Source: Mytilinidion resinicola (Eukaryota; Ascomycota; Dothideomycetes; Mytilinidiales; Mytilinidiaceae). Taken from it: a stretch of 64,000 bases of DNA. Positions 45,301-56,559 of the stretch are shown here, piece after piece; positions within the stretch are counted from its first letter, which is position 1; each line of letters begins with the position of its first letter. The notes under the pieces are model-generated. The model searched no databases. It had not been told where the DNA came from and worked only from the letters and a program-made list of their open reading frames with translations. The stretch covers positions 579,616-643,615 of the forward strand of contig NW_022985446.1 in NCBI RefSeq assembly GCF_010093595.1, in the 5' to 3' direction. The position numbers were made by a program, and so were the translations under genes.

Positions 45301-47170
45301 GGTAGGTTATAATTTTTCCTTTATTAACCTTACTTTTTAAAGTTCTAGGCTATAAGTTATATATATTCTATTATAGGCTATTAGGGCTAGATATAAGTTA
45401 AAGGTAATAAAACGCTAACCTTTTATATCTCGCTCTCTTATCTACCTAGAACGGGCTCTTCTCCTTTTTTAATATATTAATAAGGAATTTATAGAATAAT
45501 AAGTGCAGGAGCTATATAGGTATATTATTGCGGTCTAGTATACTTAGAATAGAGTATAGGAAATCTAGTTAGTAAGTAATATTATCCTTAGATATATAAA
45601 GAAGGCGAGTAAGTAATATAGTAGAAAGTAGAGTTTCTAGAACTACTATACTCCCTATAATATCCCGAAACTTATATACCTACCTCTCTTTATCTTTCTT
45701 ATCCTTTTTATTAAATAGCTAATTAAGAATAGGGAGATAAGTCGCGTTAAGTTTTAAGACTTTTGCCTTCTAATACTTTAAGATAATTTCTAGGCGCTTT
45801 TTAGGATTATTACGCCGATTGCTAATATATTAACACGCGGTAGTAGCAAAGATAAATAGTAGGACTGCTTATTCGACTAGCGCCTTAACTTAATCCCTTC
45901 TCGGCCAACCTAAAAACAGTAATTATTCTTCCTATACTTATCCTAGTTTATGCTTAAAATACGCGCAGATATTGTATTAAATTATTTATTTTACAACTTT
46001 ATGCAAGATAAGGTCTTTAAATATACTATTAGCTAATTATTTAAATCCCAGGCGGATATACAGTTCTAGTTAGCTTATTATAAAAACCTATAATAATACT
46101 AACTTAAGATCTCTTATTTATAAAAAGAGCTAAAGAATTACTTATATATTACTATCTTGCTTATATTTATCTAACGCGTTTATTATAATAAGTAGTACTA
46201 AGTTTAGTAAATATACTATATTTAAAAGCGGATAAAGGATTAGCTTCTCGAACTAATCCTTTAGAGTCTTCTTAAATATAGCTGGATTAGCTTTAATCGC
46301 CTTTTTAATTCCAGATCCTAACCTTAATATATAATAAGCCAGCTATATAGCAATAGTAGTAAAGAACTAAGTAGTATTCCCGCGCTCCCCCTCGCCTTTT
46401 TTAAAGAAAAAGCTAGCTCCTAGATATTATTATTTGGCGAAGGTCCGGGCAACTATATAAGTAATTATAGACTTTCCTATTCCTGCTGTACTATTTAGCC
46501 AGAATATAGGTTTGCTATTTTTATTATTTACCTATCCTTATATATAACGCAGTAACTTAGTACAGGTATTTAGGAGGTATATTAAATTATATTCTTCTAT
46601 ATAAGAGTTAAAGGAAGCGCCTTTAGTAGTAGGTAATAAAAGCGTGTTAGTTTTCTAGTTAACTCGAAGAATAAGGGCCCTGTATATCTTTTTATTAGTA
46701 TTTACTTACACTAGAAAGTATATACTACTTATATCTAATCTACTTAAAGTATAAGGCTAAAAGTGTTCCTATATTTCTTAAGATTTTAAACCGCCTTTTT
46801 TACCTCCTTGCTTATTAATAGCTATTTTAAGGCCCGTATACCGAATTGCTGTATTACTTTACAGCCGAGGCCAGGCTTAAGTCTAGCCTTAAGTTTATTC
46901 TTAAGGTTTTTTAGCTCCTAGGAATATCTTTAGAGCGGGTCTAGCAATATATATATAGTAGAGAGCCGCGACTTATCCTGCCTAAGAAGCTGTTTAAGCT
47001 TTTTAAGAATATTCTTAATTTTGTTAACCTTTTAATAGAGGCGCTTAATATCGCCCTTTATATACTTAACCTCGACCGAGTACTAGAAGCAGAGCAACGC
47101 AACCTTAGCAGATATATCGATAACAGCTATTATACTTGCCGCTCCGGAAAGGCTATCTATAATATAGAGC

Positions 47171-47420
47171 GCGGTTAGAGGGGTAGTAGATATAGTGGTT
47201 TAGTAGAGGCTGCAACGTCGATTTGCAAGGCGGCGAGGCCGTGCCGTCGGTGTTAAAGATGTTGCCGTTTATCTTAAGCGCGCTGGGGCTAAAAAGGCTG
47301 CAGTGGCTAAAGGCTGCAGCGGCACTATTGGGTTTAAAGTTAAGAGGCCCAGCTATAGGTATAACGGACCGCCCGGATAGCTATAAGCTTAGCTTATTAT
47401 ATTATATGTAAATTACATCG
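47171..47420. other. GC-richer patch upstream of the NLR ghost
   Basis: Near-normal composition with CTGCAG-type words. It may be the old promoter and leader of the minus-strand NLR. The 62-codon plus-strand ORF inside it is not supported as a gene. Confidence 0.35.
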
Positions 47421-47609
47421 TGATCTCGATATAAGATATATAGAATAGTTATATACTAACTAGAATTAGAAATCGCTTAGATCCGAAGTACTAATAGAAG
47501 TAGTAATTTTATATAGAATTGCTCGCCACAGCAGATATAAGGCTAATAGTAATATTTTGGAATTTTAGTAAGCTTCTACGGGTTAGATAGCACTGTTTAT
47601 TTGTATTAT

Positions 47610-47900
47610 AGGGTAGCAAAAGCTTAATAGTAGTGTTGTACGGAAGGAACTCTGTTTCGCTAGAAAAGAAGGCTCTGTATAAATCGGCAGAAAGGCGACG
47701 ATATATAACGTATTTTTTAGTTAGAAGGGGTTATAGATGTTAAGAAATAGCTATAGTATATAATCTATAAGAAGTTGTTGCGAATTTAAACAAATATATA
47801 GATTTTAAGTCGCTTAAAGTTGAAGTACCCCTTATATTTCTCGGCGCGGGGTGTTTCTCGACCCGCAGTAACGGACGTTAGGAAGGCCTCCTAGTATAGA
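47610..47900 (+). repeat. Dispersed repeat, copy 2
   Basis: Starts with AGCTTAATAGTAGTGTTGTA, as also seen near 42,230 and 43,360. It shares CGGCAGAAAGGCGACGATAT-like and GTCGCTTAAAGTTGAAGTAC blocks with the neighbouring copy. The end contains GGTGTTTCTCGACCCG. No coding capacity was seen. Confidence 0.65.
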
Positions 47901-47906
47901 TCTACA

Positions 47907-47953
47907 CATCACGTGTATAGAAACCTATACATCACGTGTCTATCCATCACGTG
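47907..47953. promoter_or_regulatory. Triple CATCACGTG cluster
   Basis: The nonamer CATCACGTG occurs at 47,907, 47,930 and 47,945 in the same orientation. It keeps its CA and TG dinucleotides although the surrounding sequence is mutated. CACGTG is a bHLH/bZIP-type site. Function is unknown. Confidence 0.45.
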
Positions 47954-47984
47954 CCCGAATATTAGCCGGATGCTGAGAATTCTA

Positions 47985-48225
47985 TAGCTATAGTAACGGA
48001 ATTCGGTTACGCTATAAAAGAAGGCTCTCCGTAAATCGGGCGCGAAGGCGACAATACGAAACGTAAATTTTAGGTGCAAGGTTTTCTAAGTATTTAGGAG
48101 TAGCTAAATTACACGACTTTTATAGAACTATAGGAAATCTCGATATCTATATAAAGTCTAAAAGTTGTTTAAAGTTAATATACCCCTTATATTATGCGGC
48201 ACGGTGGGTCGTGCGCGACTTAGGA
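47985..48225 (+). repeat. Dispersed repeat, copy 3
   Basis: The best preserved copy: ACGGAATTCGGTTACGCTAT, then AAATCGGGCGCGAAGGCGAC and GTTTAAAGTTAATATACCCC, ending in a GCACGGTGGGTCGTGCGCGAC block. It lies in the same orientation as copies 1 and 2. Confidence 0.7.
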
Positions 48226-49204
48226 ACAGATATTAGCTGTAAAAATACAACCTATAGGTAACTGTAAATAGAGCAGGTAAGAAGTATAAAAGGTAGATTA
48301 TAGGCTTAAATATAGAGCAACTTTACTAAACTGCGCTATAAGTAATTAGTAAAGTAGAGTTAAAAAAGGGGCCCTAAGTTAATAAAGTAGCTATTTTTAG
48401 GCGTTAGTAACAGGAAGTTCTCTGCTGCGGCGAGGGAGTGTTATATTATTGCGCGTAAGGACTTGCTTCTTAGCGCGCTAAATCTGCTGCTTTAATCCCC
48501 TGGTATTAAGTTTCTTTAATTTATAGTAATATACTTTTTTATTACGCCTTAGTATTCTAGAAGCTAATAGGGATATAGGATTTCTTTAGGGTATACTTAA
48601 AACAGCAATCTAAAAAATAAAGGCGAATTAAAGGGTCTACTTAAAACGCTTTAAGTAAGGTATAAATTGTTGTAATATGCAGATAAAATCGTTAAAAACG
48701 ACCTGCCAGGCTATATCGCGCTCGATAGAATGCACGTTATATACTATTTTTATTATAAGTACTTTAAATAGTCGACGCCTTTCGGGCCTTAGGATTGCCA
48801 CTTAATTTATCCTATACTTAACGGTTTAAAAGAAAGGCCCTTATATAGTAGTAGTTATTAGGAATAACCCTAAAGTTGAAAATTCTTATATTTAGTAATA
48901 TATATTATTATTCGTCGCGCATCTTTAATTTATCCTAAATAAACTAACTTATTTATCCTAGTATAGCCTGTTTTTAGACCGTAACGGGGAACTAAAAATA
49001 GGACGTTTTAGGCCCGTTAAGATTCTTAGGTCTTGGTTTCCTATAGAGAAATATCTAAAAAACCTTAAAATATTTGCTAACTATATCTTTATACGCTTAT
49101 AAGGAGAGACTTAAAATATCTAAACAAAATATTTTTCTTAGTATAGGGGGTTTTTCGCTACCTAGGAACGGACGTAAGGTTATAGTATTTATATATAACC
49201 TATA
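48226..49204. other. RIP-degraded, nothing recognised
   Basis: A fragment near 49,135-49,180 (CGCTACCTAGGAACGGACG) resembles the end block of the dispersed repeat. No gene was seen. Confidence 0.35.
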
Positions 49205-50010
49205 AGGTATAACTAAAACCCGGTCCCGAATTTAGTTTATTTACCTAAAGTACCTAAAAAAGGCCTGTAAAGGGGACTACTTTTTAACCTAGATTATAAG
49301 GTCTAAAAATAAGTCCCTATAATAAAAGGTAATACTAGAGCTAGTTTAACTAAGGGCTTTCTAAAAGAAGCTTAAATTAAAAGTAGCTTCTATTTTAAAC
49401 CGTTTTTAACTCCGGAGTTAACTAAGCTATTATTACTTTGCTATTTTCTAATATATATATTTTTACGGCTATTTCCCTCTATATTTTTATAGCAGCTAGA
49501 ACCGCCGCGGCAGATTTAAAGCCTAATAAGAAACCTTTAAGCTTTACCGCTTCCAGCGTGTATTTTTCTAGTTAGCTGTAAGTAATAATCTAACTTAAAT
49601 TTAGTAGCTTAATAGGAATAGAAGTAATTAGTTTTATAGCTACAGCAAAACCTAGGATAATTATAGGATCTCCTGTTAAAACCTTAGCTATAGCACAGAG
49701 TACCTCTTAGCTATTAATTGCAGATATTATAAGCATAAAATATCGCCTATCTTTATATTTAACCGCGTCGCCTTTTTTAGAAAAAAATTCCAGTTAGGCT
49801 TATTTTTTAACTACCGCCGGTTCTTTTTTATCTATAATAGCGACTACGCTAGCGTTTTAGAGGAATAGTTAAAAACTAGTACCTCCTAGCTTACTAGGTT
49901 TAATAGTAACAATTATAATACAACTAGTATTTTTTATTTAGTAGGGGAAAGTCTAAAGTATATAGTTAGATAGCTTAAAAAGCGCCTTAAATTTCGGATA
50001 GTATAGTAAG
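49205..50010. repeat. Two-copy direct repeat of about 0.8 kb, copy 1
   Basis: Colinear with 61,965-62,815 over the whole length. Shared blocks include TTTACGGCTATTTCCCT, AGGAATAGAAGTAATTAGTT, AAAATATCGCCTAT and TATATAGTTAGATAGCTTA. On the minus strand both read through stops as one protein-like frame containing KYKDRRYFMLIISAI, IKLITSIPIK and KSAAAVLAA. The family is not recognised. It may be part of a duplicated gene or element. Confidence 0.75.
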
Positions 50011-50630
50011 GTAGACCGGCCCTCTATAGCGGCACGTGACGGACAGCAGGCCCCTTCTCGGTGGCTGCGGCTCTCTCTTCGCGTATTATTATATCTTCTT
50101 CTTTCTGCTTAGCTGCCTTAGGCAGTATATTAGGCTACGGCCTCTACTTAGACAATATAATTAAGATTATCTCTCTCCTATTTCCTCTCCCTCCGGTAAC
50201 ACGTAATACTTAACCCTATAACTATCCTGCTCCCTACTACTATAATAGGGCTATAATTTTATAGAAAAAGTTTAATATTAATTAGTACCTGCACTCTATA
50301 AACCAAAACCTGTATATATAACTAAAATAGTAAATCCTATACTTTTCGACCGTAGTATTTTTAACTAGTATTAGTAATTAATTAGTTAAATTAACCTTGT
50401 TAATTTAATTAAGTTAAGTTACTTAACTTAACTTAGAAGATATAACTGCGTCCGACTTCCTAAAGTATACCCTTCGAAAAGTTCTGGTAATTAATTAATT
50501 AGGGTTCTAATTTAGTGCCCCTGTGTTTTTGCTACCTCCGCAGCTTATCTTAAATACCTAACCACCCCTCTATATAATTAAGAGAGTGCTCCCCTTTAAA
50601 TATAGTTAAATAATTTAGTATAATTATACT
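50011..50630. other. RIP-degraded, nothing recognised
   Basis: A patch at about 50,030-50,100 keeps near-normal composition, and the rest is AT-rich. No gene was seen. Confidence 0.35.
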
Positions 50631-50639
50631 AAGGCTTTT

Positions 50640-51137
50640 TATTACCGTGGTTAGCCTTATTAGCATGCCTGTAACCGAGGGTATTAGAACCGCTATTATC
50701 TAAAACTTATATTACTTCGAAGTTTATATCTAAAGCGTTGCTAACCTGCTAAATAAAAGTATTACCCTCGCGCTTTATATAGGTAAATTAAAGGAAACCT
50801 ATTGTTTAAACCCTAATAGCGGGGGCATTTCGCTAAAAATATCTAAAACTCTAGTTCCCTTTAATATTACGCAGTTTAAGTATACTTATAATAGAACTAA
50901 CCCTAACGTTTATTACGATATTTTAAATATAGATAGTTACCCTTTTAAAGAATAGGGCCTTAAGCTTTCTCCGTCCTTCCCTAAGTATTCTTTTATCTCT
51001 TGCGGTCCTGGCATAGTAAACTGCTCGCAAGTTTATAATAAACTAAATAACAACCTTACTACTAAAAGTTGTAAAGTTTTAGCAGATTTAATATTAACGT
51101 TATACCTGTCTCCTAAAGGTCCGGTAGTATTGACCTA
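50640..51137 (+). pseudogene. Bys1/thaumatin-like secreted protein, RIP-inactivated
   Basis: Plus-strand read-through gives NLYYFEVYIQSVA, PNSGGISLKISKTLVPFNITQFKYTY, YYDILNIDSYPFKE, then CGPGIVNCSQVYN and LILTLYLSPKGP. This order (NxCxxxVYxxSV, GGISLKI, QFxY, VWYDxSxxxGxPF, Cys-rich end) is that of the Bys1 family and related thaumatin-like secreted proteins of fungi. One expected Cys pair appears changed to Tyr, consistent with TGT to TAT. Confidence 0.7.
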
Positions 51138-51289
51138 AATAACTAAAGTTACTAGTATAAAAAGGTTTATATACCTAATAAAGATATAATTTAAGGGATA
51201 TACTTCTCTAGTACTAAGTCCTTTCTATACCGCACTAAGTTTAGCCTATATACTAATATCCGCAACACGCAGCAAGGCTTCCCTATTTT

Positions 51290-51625
51290 ATAGCGGTGGT
51301 AAAAAAAAGTATACTAGCGATATTATATACTATAACCTAGCTAGTAGCTATAGAGCTTACGGCTTTACTATCGCCGATAGCGACCACGTTGTTGTAATTG
51401 CGCACGATACTTAGAATACTAAGGGTATAATATCCAACGGCAACCTATAGTGCGGCTAGAAGATTACGATTTTTAATAAGAAGACTAGCAAAATATAGCC
51501 TGCGACTATCGGAGATAAGTATATAGGCACTAACGCTACTCTATATATAGGTGGGAATATTAACCTTCCGTAAGGCTTCTTTAATAAAGCCTTTTTCGGC
51601 GTTAATAGCTGCGGCCACTCTAACG
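51290..51625 (+). pseudogene. RlpA/barwin-like double-psi beta-barrel secreted protein, RIP-inactivated
   Basis: Reads GGKKKYTSDIIYYNLASS, YGFTIADSDHVVVIAHDT, ISNGNLQCGQKITIFNKKT then QPATIGDKYIG and NATLYIGGNINLP. These are the blocks of fungal expansin/RlpA-like proteins (GxCGxTxxDSDxVVAI, NPLCGxxI, V-DxCxGC, D-DLS), with Cys and Asp residues lost as expected for G-to-A changes. The last part, 51,551-51,748, is stop-free only in another frame. It lies just downstream of the Bys1-like ghost, so the two may once have been neighbouring secreted-protein genes. Confidence 0.65.
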
Positions 51626-52290
51626 TTTTTAAGTAGTAGATTAAGTAGAGCTCCGGCTTTCGCGCAGGTATCTAGTAATACAATGCTAGAATATAGGGAT
51701 TCTATTATAACTGCTAAGTGTTCCGCTGCACTAAATAAAAATGCTTAAGCACCGGTATATTCTAAAACAAACTCTAGAGAATACTTAGTTAGATAGCCTT
51801 AATAAAAACTATTTTTACTTACTACCGTTAGCCTTATATATAAAGTCGGAATAAAGCGAACTTAGCGGCGGTATTATAAAAGAGATACGTTGTCGGAATA
51901 CCCCTACTAATACTAAATTAGACTAGCTAGGTTCTTAAATAGACGTTTATAAGATCTAACTATATAAAGGTACCTAAAAGAAGTTATAGAATAATAACTA
52001 TAAAATCTAACCGGAACTAGTTTCTACTACCTAGCGTTATAGATTATATCCTATATAAATAGCAGAGTTTCGGTAGTAAATTCGAGTATATTTTTTAATT
52101 TCTTACAGAAATATTAATAAATATACCGCAGTATTGCCTAGTAAAGAATACTATATCTAGAGAAGCGCCTAACCTAGGTAATATATACGCAATAGCTAAG
52201 AGGTTAAGTAATAGACTATCTCGGATTACCACCTGTTTTAACTTAGGCTCTAATATTTATAAGAGTTAAAAAATTAGAACTAACCTACTT
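51626..52290. other. RIP-degraded lead-in to the sirtuin ghost
   Basis: The plus frame is partly protein-like (FLTEILINIPQYCLVKN, APNLGNIYAIAKRLSNRL) and probably codes the N-terminal extension of the sirtuin. No separate gene is seen. Confidence 0.35.
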
Positions 52291-53150
52291 CTGCACGCCT
52301 TAAGCCTTTATAAGCGAATAATCGTCGTTATTAGTGCAGGCGTTTTAGTGTCTGCTGGCAGTAAGTATTTTATATTTTTTTTTAGCTGTATACGGTCACC
52401 TAATTATGCAATAGTTAACGCATTTCGGTCTTGCAATAGCTTATTTAAGTTGTTAAAGCAAAATTACAAACTTAAATCGTCCGGGAAAAATCTATTTAAT
52501 ACCTTTTTAGTATACTAGAATAAATTATCCTTTTTAGTATTCTATAAAATACTGCGAACCTTGCATAGAAAGATTGTCTCTGCGAGTTCTACTAAATTTC
52601 ACTGTTTTTTAGCAATATTAGCTAAAAAGGGGCGGCTTTTACGCCTATACTTCCAGAATATTAACAGGCTTAATATATTGCTTAAACCGTTGTAAACTAA
52701 AGTTCTATTACTAAAACGAGAACTATAGCTAATAACTATTCAACTTTATAGAAGTCTTTAGTATATAGTTTATAAGAAGTATTATAAAATTTCCGACTTT
52801 AATCCCAATCTTTTTAATTATACGTATCCGCCCCCTTATAAGCAGTGCCTTTTAAAAAAGAATAAACGCCAGCAGCAAGGGAAGCAGGACTACGGTATAG
52901 AATATTTGCGGCCCTGTATAGTATTATATAATAAGGGTAGCCCGGATGCTGAGGCTATTAGAGCTATATTTATAAAGGATTTAAGATTAAGGCCGGATGC
53001 TATTATTATTGCGGGCACGTTATTAGAGATTATTAGAGTGCGGAGGATAGTTAGAGAAATATATAGGGTGGTGTCGGACCACCGGAATAGTATTATAATT
53101 TGGATTAATATAGAACCTAAGCCCGTATCTAGCAAACTAAAGAGCTATTA
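52290..53150 (+). pseudogene. Sir2-family (sirtuin) NAD-dependent deacylase, RIP-inactivated
   Basis: Plus-strand read-through follows the sirtuin order. KRIIVVISAGVLVSAGSKYF near 52,310 is the GAGIS cofactor motif. Then come SGKNLFNTF, FYKILRTLHRKI, KFHCFLAILAKKGRLLRLY, FQNINRLN near 52,670 (the TQNID motif) and ITIQLYRSL (where QLHGG is expected). A stop-free final part at 52,906-53,151 holds RPCIVLYNKGSPDAEAI, RPDAIIIAGTLLEI (the GTSL motif) and IIIWINIEPKP. The catalytic His block and the zinc Cys pairs are lost. It is a full-length but dead gene. Some fungal NLRs and anti-phage systems carry Sir2 domains, but here no fusion is visible. Confidence 0.85.
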
Positions 53151-54700
53151 GGATTTAGTAGTATAAAGCCTATATAATAGAGTTGCACGCCTATATAAAG
53201 CCGCTATAAAAAGTAGACCTATATTACTAAAGCTAAATAATAGAAACGTGCGGAGGTAGAAGAATAATCTTCTCTTAGAAAAAATAGCTTAGTCTTCTCT
53301 TGCTATTAATTAGCTTTTAGTAGATTCGGTGTATATATAAAATAATTATTCGTAATTAAGCTCGCAACTAATATAGCTAGTTTTTACGCCTATTTCTAAT
53401 AGAAAACCCTTAACTATATAAGCTTTTATAATAGCTAGGCTCTAAGAAACTAAGCAGTAGCCTCCTAGACCTATTTTATAAGTATTAGCCGAAAACTACT
53501 TTTAGCTATTATAAGAAAACTATAAAGTTATCTTTAGAGATATATTAACCGCTATTCTAACTAAAAACACACCTGTTAATTATGCTAATATACCGCTATA
53601 CTCTAGTCCTAAAGGCCTTACTTATTGCACTAATATTTATAGCTAAAGGGAAACTATTAGAAATATAAGGTTTCTTACTCTAGCTAGATGCTACTAGTTT
53701 AATTAAGCTCGAATAAGCTGGCTAAGCAAATTCAATCCTATAATACAGCCTAGCAAAGAAATTAGCGCTTTTTATTAGGCCTGTTTCTAAGGTTAACTAC
53801 AACTATAACCCGAATATAGAATTCCACGTTTAATTAAATAATAGCCTATCCGGCTTTGCAATAATCGCGTTGCGCACTTTAAGAAATATTGCACGTAGGG
53901 AGAAGATTACGGTATTATACGGAACGGACTATTTTAATTCTAGGAACAGCAATTGCTTCTACGCGGTATGCGAGGACCGTGGAGTAAACGGTTGGATTTC
54001 GGCTGGACCCCCGTTTTTGGCCGGTAACAAAGGCCGTATTACTCGATAATCTGCTATAGCCCTTAAGCAGCGGAAGTTTAAGATAAATATCTTCTTATAC
54101 GCCCCGCTATTAACCCTTTAAGCTAAGCGGGCTCGATTAGACTATTATAATCTAATACTAGCTACTGCTGTATTTCGCTGTTTAGTATATAGGCTTCGAG
54201 TAGTATATATGCCCCGGGGTCGACTATGCCTTATATACCACGTTAGGAACTTACGACTCTAATACCGCTAATAAAGTTCACTTCTTCTTTAAGTACTTTT
54301 TCTCGAAATTCTTAAATAGACACCATTTTTTATAGATACTATTGCGTATAATTTAGTGTCCCCTTATACTATCTATATTCTATTAAAAACCTATTATAAA
54401 TTTACTAAAAAGGTTTTATAGACTTCTCGCGAGGAGTATATAAAAAAGAAGTTTAACGGGAAAGTATTCCGTTTTATAACTACAATTAACTCGTGCCTAA
54501 GGTAATTACGTATAGGACTTTAATATGCAATAAGAGTAATTATTAAGGACCTAGAAAAATTAATATTCTAAGGGTCTACTATAAATATACGTGCATTTTG
54601 CTAATATTTTAAGTACTTTAACGTAAAAAAGTAATTAATTATAGATATTTTGCTACTAAATTACCCTACAGATGCAATAAATAGAGAAAAAGAGTTTTAA
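53151..54700. other. RIP-degraded, nothing recognised
   Basis: A GC-richer patch lies at about 53,880-54,060. No gene family was recovered in either strand. Confidence 0.35.
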
Positions 54701-54739
54701 TAAAAACATCTTAGCAGTAAAAACTAGTATTAATTACTC

Positions 54740-55240
54740 TTTTATATACTTCCTCTTCTTCTTCCTTTCTAATTATATTTTTAACTCCTCTAGCTTAATA
54801 TCCCTTATAAGTACGCAATCCCTACTTTCCTAAAGCTGCTTTATTAAGCTAATATTCTCCGCTTTAACAACTTTAAGCTTAGCCTGGCTTTCCGCATTAA
54901 CTAGTACTGCACTCTAGTGCGTATTTTCTAAAAAATTTTCTTTCTTTTCTATTTCTCTTCTAAGCTCGGTAATTATCTCCTTTAATTCTTCGGTTTTTTA
55001 TTCTAAGTAGATATTTAGTTTATAGACCTCGTTTACCGCTAATTAAAGTAAATTAAGCTGCTGCGTTTAGCTATCCAGCTGTTCTTTTAGTATTATATTC
55101 GCCTCTTATTTTTCTATAAGGTCCTGCAGTATACGCTGGTTTTTTTAAGCTAAGGTGTTTTAAGCTTTTTAGTAGTTCCTAAGTTCCTTAATACGCAGTA
55201 TATTTAAATACTCGAAATATTTGCCCTAGTAGTCTATATA
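54740..55240 (-). pseudogene. Coiled-coil protein, RIP-inactivated
   Basis: Minus-strand read-through gives a long heptad-rich helix: NILRIKELRNYQKA, NTLAQKNQRILQDLIEKQEA, KEQLDSQTQQLNLLQLAVNE, KTEELKEIITELRREIEKKE and LKVVKAENISLIKQLQES. Stops sit at Gln positions. Upstream sequence to about 55,800 may belong to the same gene but is less clear. Function is unknown. Confidence 0.65.
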
Positions 55241-55909
55241 TAAAGGAATTAGTTTAGTAGCTCTCTTAATAATTCTATAGAAAATATTAAAGTTCTAACT
55301 AGTATAACGTATTTAGCCTTAGATTGTTTTAGCGAAGTTGTCCACGCTTAAAAGTTCTTACTTTAGATTGTTTAGATTCTACTAATACTCCGATTTCTTT
55401 CCGGGGACTAGTTTATATTAACTTATTCTAATTATATAATTTTAGACTTTTGCAGTAGGCGTTTCCCATTTATATAATATAATATAGCGTACACCTATTA
55501 ATTGCCTCTATAAGCAGTTAAAAGTTTAGTAACTATAAATAGCCTATACTACTTTCCGGGCTCTATACCGACTTAAAGTTGCCTTAATATAAACCTAGAG
55601 ACTGCTATTATCTGTAACCTGCAAATCTAAAAATACGGCAAATCTAATTACTAACTTAAAACATTTGCAATCTACGACGTCTAGCAGCCGATACATCTAA
55701 TTTAAGCAGAGGCAAAGTCGACAGATATATTTAATATTATATTTAGTACACATGCCGGTTCTAGGTTTATTATTATAAACGGAGCGAACTTTAGAAGCTA
55801 ACTAGGGTTCGTGGCAAGCTTAAATCGATATTTGCATTTAGTATTGCACCTAAAATCGAAAGAAATCTAGAAAATCCTAAAAAAGTAGTATAGTTAAGCT
55901 TGCAAGCGC

Positions 55910-56540
55910 TAATATATAATACGGTACGCTTTATTCCCACTTTTCGACCGGCACTAAAGGTGGTACTGCTTTAAGTATACTACGCTGGTCTAATATTTAG
56001 TCTAAATACAAGTATTATTAAGAAGACTTTTTTAAAAAAAGTTCCTACTTAGTTTATATATATACCTAATATATTAGAAAACTGGAGTCCCTGTTTATAG
56101 ACGCTTAATAGCTATTCGCGTAAGGTTATATCCGTGGTTTTCTCGCCGGACGGTAAAACGCTGGCGTCGGCATCGTCGGACCGGATAGTTAAGCTATAGG
56201 ACGCCGGCTTAGGAAAGGCGCTGCAGACGCTTAAGGGCTATTTAGATTTATATAGTTTTTTATTCTCTAATATAGGGTTCTATCTCTTAACTAATAGAGG
56301 AGTGCTACTTTTTTCCAACTTTTCTAATAATATAGTAGCCTTTTATTATTGACTAGCTTCTCCGCTATTAATATCTATAGAGCAAGATTAGATATATTAT
56401 AATAGTAAAAGAATTCTTTAGCTCCCTTCTAAATTTCGCCCTTATAGCCCTTAATCGGTCGCTGTTTATAGGGTGCTTTTCTAGTCGAGTATTAGTTGCA
56501 AACTTTATATTCTAATGTTTTTTAACCTCTACTACTACTG
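55910..56540 (+). pseudogene. C-terminal part of a second NLR with WD40 repeat, RIP-inactivated
   Basis: The plus frame reads YNTVRFIPTFRPALKVV, VYYAGLIFSLNTSIIKKTFL, IPNILENWSPCL, then a WD40 unit (VISVVFSPDGKTLASASS, DRIVKL*DAG, ALQTLKGY). A terminal block follows (YLLTNRGVLL, YYNSKRILQLPSKFRPYSPQ). This matches the pre-WD40 linker, one or two WD40 units and the C-terminal extension of the NACHT-WD40 type at 44-47 kb, on the opposite strand. No NACHT domain was found upstream, so it is a 5'-truncated copy. The WD40 unit itself (about 56,120-56,230) is GC-richer than its flanks. Confidence 0.8.
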
Positions 56541-56559
56541 CAGATAATATCTTTTTATA

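Larger units (their letters stand above)
44200..47170 (-). pseudogene. SesA-NACHT-WD40 NLR, largely RIP-inactivated
   Basis: Minus-strand order is as follows. First, a SesA/fungal_N-type helical domain (47,170-46,800: GAASIIAVIDISAKVALLCF, then EVKYIKGDIKRLYQKV). A second conserved helical stretch contains ELKNLKNKLKARLKPGLG. A linker follows (TKGASFNSYIEEYN, near 46,610). The NACHT P-loop near 46,500 reads PIFWLNSTAGIGKSIITYIVARTF, with GASFFFKKGEGERGN and FFTTIA after it. The pre-WD40 signature SSALIFAPEVSIARKAF then GWIKLLSKREDDWDACRSVLEGH lies near 44,960-44,820. WD40 repeats follow, and the protein ends with LPSKYRPTCAIVNRN...FLGHSSGCTTF at 44,200. Stops are dense in the N-terminal and NACHT parts, and a TAG stands where Trp is expected after NQQRLL. 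The function of intact relatives is ligand sensing in heterokaryon incompatibility and immunity. Confidence 0.9.
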
